A stretch of 12,170 bases of DNA from the NCBI GenBank assembly GCA_005881355.1, contig VBDM01000151.1, forward strand, positions 1-12,170, read 5' to 3'. Source of the DNA: Betaproteobacteria bacterium. Lineage in GTDB: Bacteria > Pseudomonadota > Gammaproteobacteria > Burkholderiales > SG8-39. The notes under the pieces are model-generated. The model was not told the DNA's origin. It saw nothing but the letters and a program-made list of their open reading frames with translations, and searched no databases. The translations under genes were made by a program, and so were the position numbers. This document shows positions 7,747 through 12,170 of the stretch, one piece after another; position 1 is the first letter of the stretch; every line of letters starts with the position of its first letter.

Positions 7747-7867
7747 TGCGTCGAATATTACACTGCCGCGGAGACCAAGGTGCATTGGCGGTGGACGCAG
7801 TTACATGCGAACCCTGACGCTCACGCCACCCACGGGAAATGATGCCGCCCTCGCCTGCGCCCTCAAT

Positions 7868-8860
7868 TCAATTCGGTGTAATACCGGTCGTCTTGATAAT
7901 TCCACCCCACTTAGCGATCTCGTTCTTCACATATTCTGCAAACTCGCCCTGCGAAAGGGTCTGCGGGTCAAGACCAATCGTCGACAGACGCTCCGTCACT
8001 TCGGGTTGGCGCAAGGCCTGATTGATCTCGCTGTTGAGGAGTTGGACGATAGCCGCAGGTGTATTCGCTGGCGCGAAAAAGGCGATCCACGACCGGTCCT
8101 CGAAATCGGGGAAACCGGATTCGGCGAGCGTCGGCACCCCAGGAAGCAGCCGCATGCGCGCGTGGCTCGCCACCGCGAGCACCCGCATCGTGCCCTGCCT
8201 GATGTACGCAAAAGCCGTCGGCAGGGTCGTGGATGCCATGTCCACCTGCTGAGCCACCACCGCGGTGTTCACCGGTGCGCCGCCTTGACACGGAACATGC
8301 GTCGCCTCCAGGCCGGGCAACGCCTTGAACAGGTATTCGCCGGTAAGGTGCTGGGTCGTGCCGACGCCGGCCGAGGAATAGGTAAAGCGCGAACCCTTGA
8401 CGCCGCGGACGTATTCCATCAGGTTTTTTGCCTTCACCGAGCCGTGCACCGCGAAAATCGTCGGCGTGCTCGCGGCGATCGCGACGGGTGTCAGCTGGAC
8501 AAGCGGATCGACGGCCTCCTTCGACGCGCTCGCATTCACGGCGATGGCCGTCGTGGTCACGAGCAGCGCGTAACCGTCGGGCTGCGCTGCGGCGACCAGC
8601 TTCGCAGCCAGCATGCCGCCGGCTCCGCTGCGGTTCTCGACCACGACGGGTTGACCGACCCTGTCCGTGAGTTTCTGACCGACGGGGCGTGCTATGGTGT
8701 CTGCGATCCCGCCCGGGGCGAACGCGACCACGAAGCGAATCGGTTTGGCCGGGAAAGACTGCTGCGCCAATACCGGGCCGGGAAGCAGTGCCGCGATGGC
8801 GCATGAAGCCGCAATAGCGGCGAAGAGATCGCGTGGCGATGCGCGCGAGGCAAGGTTCAT
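7868..8860 (-). CDS. Bug/TctC-family periplasmic solute-binding receptor (third receptor of the operon)
   Basis: Periplasmic binding protein of the Bug (TctC) family, which captures carboxylates or similar small solutes, in some cases for a TctAB-type tripartite transporter. It has 330 residues, the family's usual size. A signal peptide spans residues 1-32 with likely cleavage after Ala32 (VLA-QQ). Family landmarks are KPIRFVVAFAPGGIADTIAR near 39-58, VVVENRSGAGG, AAQPDGYALLV, a TYSSAGVGTTQHL segment, PGVPTLAESG, and an ending like KWGGIIKTTGI. One ligand-loop position is unusual: the segment commonly read as PYKGGAP or PYQGGAP here has Cys (VPCQGGAP). Its ATG lies three bases after the stop of the second receptor, so it is surely in the same operon. 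It is the last gene of that operon; no terminator hairpin was seen after it. Substrate unknown. Confidence 0.92.
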   Translation of the reverse strand: MNLASRASPRDLFAAIAASCAIAALLPGPVLAQQSFPAKPIRFVVAFAPGGIADTIARPVGQKLTDRVGQPVVVENRSGAGGMLAAKLVAAAQPDGYALLVTTTAIAVNASASKEAVDPLVQLTPVAIAASTPTIFAVHGSVKAKNLMEYVRGVKGSRFTYSSAGVGTTQHLTGEYLFKALPGLEATHVPCQGGAPVNTAVVAQQVDMASTTLPTAFAYIRQGTMRVLAVASHARMRLLPGVPTLAESGFPDFEDRSWIAFFAPANTPAAIVQLLNSEINQALRQPEVTERLSTIGLDPQTLSQGEFAEYVKNEIAKWGGIIKTTGITPN

Positions 8861-8863
8861 CGT

Positions 8864-9862
8864 TCATTCCGCCTTGAGTCCCTTGCCGCGCACGACCTTG
8901 CCCCACTTTTCGATTTCCGCCTTGAGGAAACCGGCGTATTCATCGGGCGCCAGCATGCGCACCTCGATCGCCTGCCGCGCGAGCTGCTCGCGGAAGTCGG
9001 CGGCCGATGCGATGCGTTTGAGCTCCGTGCGCAGCTTATCCGCCGCGTCGCGCTGCGTGCGCGCCGGCGCGAGCAGCGTGTACCACGAGGGCACGTCCAC
9101 GTCCGGGACTCCGCTTTCCATCAGCGTCGGCACTTCGGGCGCCAGAGGAGATCGCGTGGGAGTCGTGACCGCAAGAGCGGCGAGTCGGTTTGCGCGCACA
9201 TACGGAAGGGTCGATGCGATCGAGCCGAACAGCATCTGGGCTTCCCCCGCGAGCACGGCGTTCGCCGCCGGCCCGGCGCCCTTGTACGGGATGTGCACGA
9301 TATCGATGCCGGCGACCGTCTTGAAGAGCTCGGTCATCAGGTGCAGGTTGGCCCCCAGGCCGCTGGAAGCGTAGTTGAGCTTGCCCGGCTGGCTTTTTGC
9401 CAGCTCGATCAGCTCCTTCACCGAGCGCGCCGGCAGGGCAGGGTTGACCACGAGGATGTGGTAGGACGTGGCGAGAAAATCGAGAGAGACGAAATCCCTG
9501 ACGGGGTCGTACGGCAACCGTGTGAAGGCGGGCGAGATCGCGAGCGGCCCCATGAAGCCCAGCAGCAGCGTGTAGCCATCGGGCGCCGCCTTCGCCACGA
9601 TCTCGGTGGCGGTAATACCGGCGGCGCCGGGACGGTTGTCGACGATCACCTGCTGCCCGAACGCGGCGCCGAGCTGCGTCGCCAGGATGCGGGCGAGGAT
9701 GTCGTTGCCGCCGCCGGGCGCGAACGGCACGATGAGACGCAGCGGCCGGGACGGATAGTTGGCCGATGCTGGAGCCTGGGCGCTCGACGCCATCGCATGG
9801 ACGGCGCAGATTCCCGCAAGTGTTATCGCTGCCGCCCGACGCAATAGATCTGTCGATTGCAT
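8864..9862 (-). CDS. Bug/TctC-family periplasmic solute-binding receptor (second receptor of the operon)
   Basis: A second Bug/TctC receptor, 332 residues, complete. The signal peptide covers about residues 1-30 (RRAAAITLAGICAVHAMA core). Family landmarks are RPLRLIVPFAPGGGNDILAR, VIVDNRPGAAG, AAPDGYTLLLG, YDPVRDFVSL, LNYASSGLGANLHLM, VHIPYKGAGPAANAV, PEVPTLMESGVPDVDV and an ending of KWGKVVRGKGLK. The PYKGAGP and FAPGGGND loops, which line the ligand cleft in this family, are standard. It differs clearly from the two neighbouring receptors, so the three are old paralogues and not a recent tandem duplication. The start at ATG 9862 is fixed by a strong ribosome binding site. It lies 12 bases after the preceding receptor gene. 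Confidence 0.94.
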   Translation of the reverse strand: MQSTDLLRRAAAITLAGICAVHAMASSAQAPASANYPSRPLRLIVPFAPGGGNDILARILATQLGAAFGQQVIVDNRPGAAGITATEIVAKAAPDGYTLLLGFMGPLAISPAFTRLPYDPVRDFVSLDFLATSYHILVVNPALPARSVKELIELAKSQPGKLNYASSGLGANLHLMTELFKTVAGIDIVHIPYKGAGPAANAVLAGEAQMLFGSIASTLPYVRANRLAALAVTTPTRSPLAPEVPTLMESGVPDVDVPSWYTLLAPARTQRDAADKLRTELKRIASAADFREQLARQAIEVRMLAPDEYAGFLKAEIEKWGKVVRGKGLKAE

Positions 9863-9863
9863 T

Positions 9864-9871
9864 TCACCTCC
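9864..9871 (-). promoter_or_regulatory. Strong ribosome binding site for the second Bug receptor
   Basis: The minus strand reads GGAGGTGA just before ATG 9862, a nearly full match to the 16S rRNA 3' end, with short spacing (four bases after GGAGG). It is the strongest site in the operon and suggests this receptor may be translated most, whereas the first receptor relies on overlap with the UbiD stop. Confidence 0.65.
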
Positions 9872-9874
9872 AGC

Positions 9875-10849
9875 TCATTCCATTTTCACGTTCGCCGCTT
9901 TCGCCACCTTCGCCCATTTCTCGCTCTCGGCCTTCATGAACGCCGAGAATTCATCGGGAGCATTGCCCAGGGCGATGCCGCCCATCGCGAGGATTCTTTC
10001 CTTCATGTCGGACGAGCGCAACATCTTCACCAGATCGCCATGGACCGTATTGACGATCTCGCGCGGCGCACCCGCGGGCATGACCACGCCCTGCCACGAG
10101 CCGCCGTCGAAGCCGGCGAGTCCCGACTCGTCGATCGTCGGGACATCGGGCAAGGTCGGCAGGCGTTCCTTGGTCGAGACGGCGAGCGCCCGTAACCGCC
10201 CCGACTGCACGTAGGGCAGAACCGCGATGGCGGTGCTGAACGCGACTTCGATCAAGCCGGAGACCTGGTCGACCAGCGCGGGTCCCGTGCCCTTGTACGC
10301 GACGTGCACCATCCTTATGCCGCCCTGCAGATTGAACATCTCCATCAGCAGGTGCGAGCTGGTGCCGCTGCCCCCGGATGCGTAGTTCAGCGCGCCCGGC
10401 CTGGTTTTCGCGTACGCGATCAGCTCCCTCACGTTCTTCGCCGGCAGGGACGGATGCACGACCAGAAGGCTCGGCAAGGTTGCGAGCAAGGTCACGTGGG
10501 AGAAATCCCGGACCGGATCGAAGGCGAGCTTCGGGTAGATCGACGGCGAAATGCTTTGCGCGATCGAGATCATGCAGATCGTGTAGCCGTCGGCGGGCGA
10601 TCTTGCGCACTGCTCCGTGCCGATGTTGCCCCCGCCGCCGGGACGATTGTCCGCGATGACCTGCACGCTCCAGATGCGGGCGAGCCGCTCGGCGGTCAGG
10701 CGTCCGAGAATATCGGTGGGGCCGCCGGGCGGGAACGGGATGATGAAGCGCACCGGTTTGACGGGAAACGGCTGCGCGTGCGCGGCGGGAAGCGGCAGCA
10801 TGACCATCGTCGCCGCGATCCACGCGCAGACTTTCAGTCTTATCGTCAC
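9875..10849 (-). CDS. Bug/TctC-family periplasmic solute-binding receptor (first receptor of the operon)
   Basis: Bug/TctC receptor of 324 residues, complete. The start is GTG 10849, chosen because it overlaps the UbiD stop as GTGA and gives a clean signal peptide with hydrophobic core CAWIAATMVMLPLP and cleavage after Ala25 (AHA-QP). A much longer frame reaching 11464 is only out-of-frame reading of the UbiD gene. Family landmarks are KPVRFIIPFPPGGPTDILGR, VIADNRPGGGG, SPADGYTICM, FDPVRDFSHVTLL, LNYASGGSGTSSHLL, VHVAYKGTGPALVDQV, PDVPTIDESGLAGFDGGSW and an ending of KWAKVAKAANVK. Translation is probably coupled to the decarboxylase, which ties the two functionally. No TctA or TctB membrane subunit is present in the window, so any transporter partner must be elsewhere. 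Confidence 0.93.
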   Translation of the reverse strand: MTIRLKVCAWIAATMVMLPLPAAHAQPFPVKPVRFIIPFPPGGPTDILGRLTAERLARIWSVQVIADNRPGGGGNIGTEQCARSPADGYTICMISIAQSISPSIYPKLAFDPVRDFSHVTLLATLPSLLVVHPSLPAKNVRELIAYAKTRPGALNYASGGSGTSSHLLMEMFNLQGGIRMVHVAYKGTGPALVDQVSGLIEVAFSTAIAVLPYVQSGRLRALAVSTKERLPTLPDVPTIDESGLAGFDGGSWQGVVMPAGAPREIVNTVHGDLVKMLRSSDMKERILAMGGIALGNAPDEFSAFMKAESEKWAKVAKAANVKME

Positions 10850-12170
10850 GTCGCCGGGAAAACGTGATTGAACTTGGTCTTGAGCTTCGCCCGCAGCTCC
10901 GCGCTCACGTCGACGACCTTCGGGAAAGTGCCCGCCAGCTTCTTGTCGTACGGAATGCAGGCGTCGATCAGGATGCGGTGGTTGAAGTTGCCGGGCAGAT
11001 ACAGCGGATCCCGCTTCGAGGCCCAGGCCTTGTGAATGATGTCGATGTCGGTGACGGGATCGAAGCGCGTGCTCATCGCCCAGAGGACCTGGTCGAGGTC
11101 GCCCGCGTCGATATCCTCGTCCACCACCACCGTCCACTTCCCTGCATAGGCCCCGCCCAGGCAGTTGGACGCCACGTGCAACGCGTTGCGGGCGTGGCCC
11201 GGGTAGCGCTGCCGGATCTGGATCACGGTGAAGCGCGTCGCGGGAGCGGCCTCGTGGTTCCACACGCCCAGCACCTCGGGAATCCCGCAGGCCTCCAGCG
11301 CGCGCCAGATCTCCGCCGCTCCGCCGATTCCCTTGAGAAGGCCGGTCTCGTCCACGGGTTTGTGCTGCGGCGCGCAGCACAGGATTGGATCGTTGCGATG
11401 CAGGATGGTCTTGACGTTCACATAAGGCCGCGGCTGCGTGTCGTCCGAGTAGTAGCCCATCCACTCGCCGAACGGCCCTTCCGGCCTCACCTGCCCGGGA
11501 ACCGTTTCGCCCTCGATCGCTATCTCGCAGTCGGCCGGGATGGGAAAGCCGGTGTAAGGCCCGCGAATCACGTCGAAAGGCTCGCCCCGAATGCCGCCTG
11601 CGATGTCCAGCTCGCTGATCTCAGGCATCGGGATGCCCGCGAGCATGAAGAGCAGCGGATCCTGGCCGCAGAGAATCACCACCTTCATGGACTGGCCGCG
11701 CTCGAAGTACTTGTCGCGATGGATGCGGCCGTGCTTGCCCTCGGTGATCTGGCAGCCGATGGTCTTGCCGTCGTAGACCTGGGAGCGGTACGCGCCCAGA
11801 TTGAACCATCCGGCGTCGGGATCCTGGGTGATCACGCAGTCGGCGGTGCCGATGAAGCGCGCCTGGTCCGCTTCGTGGTGGCGCGGTACGGGAAACTTGA
11901 GCACGTCGCAGGCGTCGCCCTCGATCACGTTCTGCAGGATCGGCCCGTCCTTGACGTTCGACCTTGCGCTCGTACTCCAGAGGCAATCCCAGGGTCAAGG
12001 CGACGCGCCGGATCGACGAGAAGTGCCCATACAGCGTGCGAAAGCTCTTCGGATAGCCGGGAACCTCGTCGAAGAGGATGGCGGGCGCGGTCCCGCCGCT
12101 CTTCTCCGTGAGCATGTGGGTGAGCGCGCCCATTTCCGTGTCCCAATGCGCGCCGCCGACGCGAAGCAGC
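10846..12170 (-). pseudogene. UbiD-family prFMN-dependent decarboxylase, frameshifted in the N-terminal part; 5' end beyond window
   Basis: Member of the UbiD family, cytosolic enzymes that use prenylated FMN to (de)carboxylate aromatic, heteroaromatic or unsaturated acids. The catalytic part (10846-11958) reads well. WFNLGAYR holds the Asn and Arg spaced as Asn168/Arg173 of fungal Fdc1. The His of GRIHRDKY and a Glu in MPEISELDIAGG fit the metal/prFMN site. PEGPFGEW gives the two glutamates spaced like Glu277/Glu282. The N-terminal part (GGAHWDTEMGALTHML to LEYERKV) lies in another frame from the right edge to about 11959. Between LEYERKV and NVKDGPILQNV the family usually has about 20-26 more residues, so a frame-changing deletion is inferred and not a single-base slip. 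The remaining frame alone could restart at GTG 11928 but would lack the N-terminal domain. It is the first visible gene of an operon with three Bug receptors. True UbiD of ubiquinone synthesis is less likely, given that context. UbiX is not in the window. Confidence 0.88.

Noticed and set aside
7571..8806. Open frame of 411 codons on the plus strand
   Set aside because: It covers the reverse of the third Bug receptor and part of the TonB-like gene, and its product shows no family features.
10850..11464. Upstream extension of the first Bug receptor to a 529-residue protein
   Set aside because: The extra part is an out-of-frame reading of the UbiD gene; the GTG at 10849 gives a clean signal peptide and a family-sized protein.
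1525..11965. Homopolymer miscalls as the cause of the frame changes
   Set aside because: The junctions are not in homopolymer runs. Conserved residues are missing on top of the frame change, and at least two losses (rluD, helicase at 6147) keep the frame.
10864..12111. Open frame of 415 codons on the plus strand
   Set aside because: It is antisense to the UbiD gene, whose active-site motifs are clear on the minus strand; no domain is seen in the plus frame.
1..12170. tRNA, rRNA, CRISPR arrays, insertion sequences, integrase or phage genes
   Set aside because: No cloverleaf, repeat-spacer pattern, terminal inverted repeats or recombinase motifs were seen; coding density leaves no room for them.

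Overview
The window is GC-rich, gene-dense DNA from a Gram-negative proteobacterium, most likely a betaproteobacterium of the Burkholderiales or a relative. The evidence is the BamD lipoprotein, a TonB-type protein, an OprB-like outer-membrane porin, three tandem Bug/TctC periplasmic receptors (a family greatly expanded in betaproteobacteria), and the bamD / rluD-pgeF gene order that Escherichia coli also has. No RNA gene, insertion sequence, CRISPR array or prophage was seen, and no gap between genes exceeds 300 bases.

Left part (1-3.75 kb, minus strand): rluD (23S rRNA pseudouridine synthase), pgeF (peptidoglycan editing / YfiH family), a ZIP-family metal transporter and an OprB-like porin that runs off the left edge. 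rluD and pgeF overlap by 4 bases, ZIP follows 3 bases later behind a strong ribosome binding site, and the porin follows after about 70 bases. bamD diverges on the plus strand (3748-4512). A DinG/YoaA-type helicase (4481-6429, minus) converges on bamD with a 32-base overlap. Next come an NlpC/P60 lipoprotein (6570-7037, plus) and a TonB-like protein (7078-7746, minus).

Right part (7.87-12.17 kb, minus strand): a probable operon transcribed right to left, encoding a UbiD-family prFMN decarboxylase (5' end outside the window) followed by three different Bug/TctC solute receptors. Spacing is tight (4-base overlap, 12 bases, 3 bases). The arrangement suggests capture of one or more carboxylates together with a decarboxylation step. 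The substrate cannot be read from the sequence.

The most unusual property is a set of internal losses in otherwise well-conserved genes. ZIP, the helicase and UbiD each change reading frame at a point where residues expected from the family are also absent. rluD lacks about 17 residues in frame, including the GRTHQIR-type motif. The helicase lacks a further ~18 residues in frame after its QDQLY segment. The TonB-like protein has no convincing membrane anchor. These are not single-base homopolymer slips, because whole stretches of about 30-75 bases appear to be missing. Either the assembly has local collapses or the genome carries unusual recent deletions; read mapping would decide. All family comparisons are from memory, and no alignment or database search was run.
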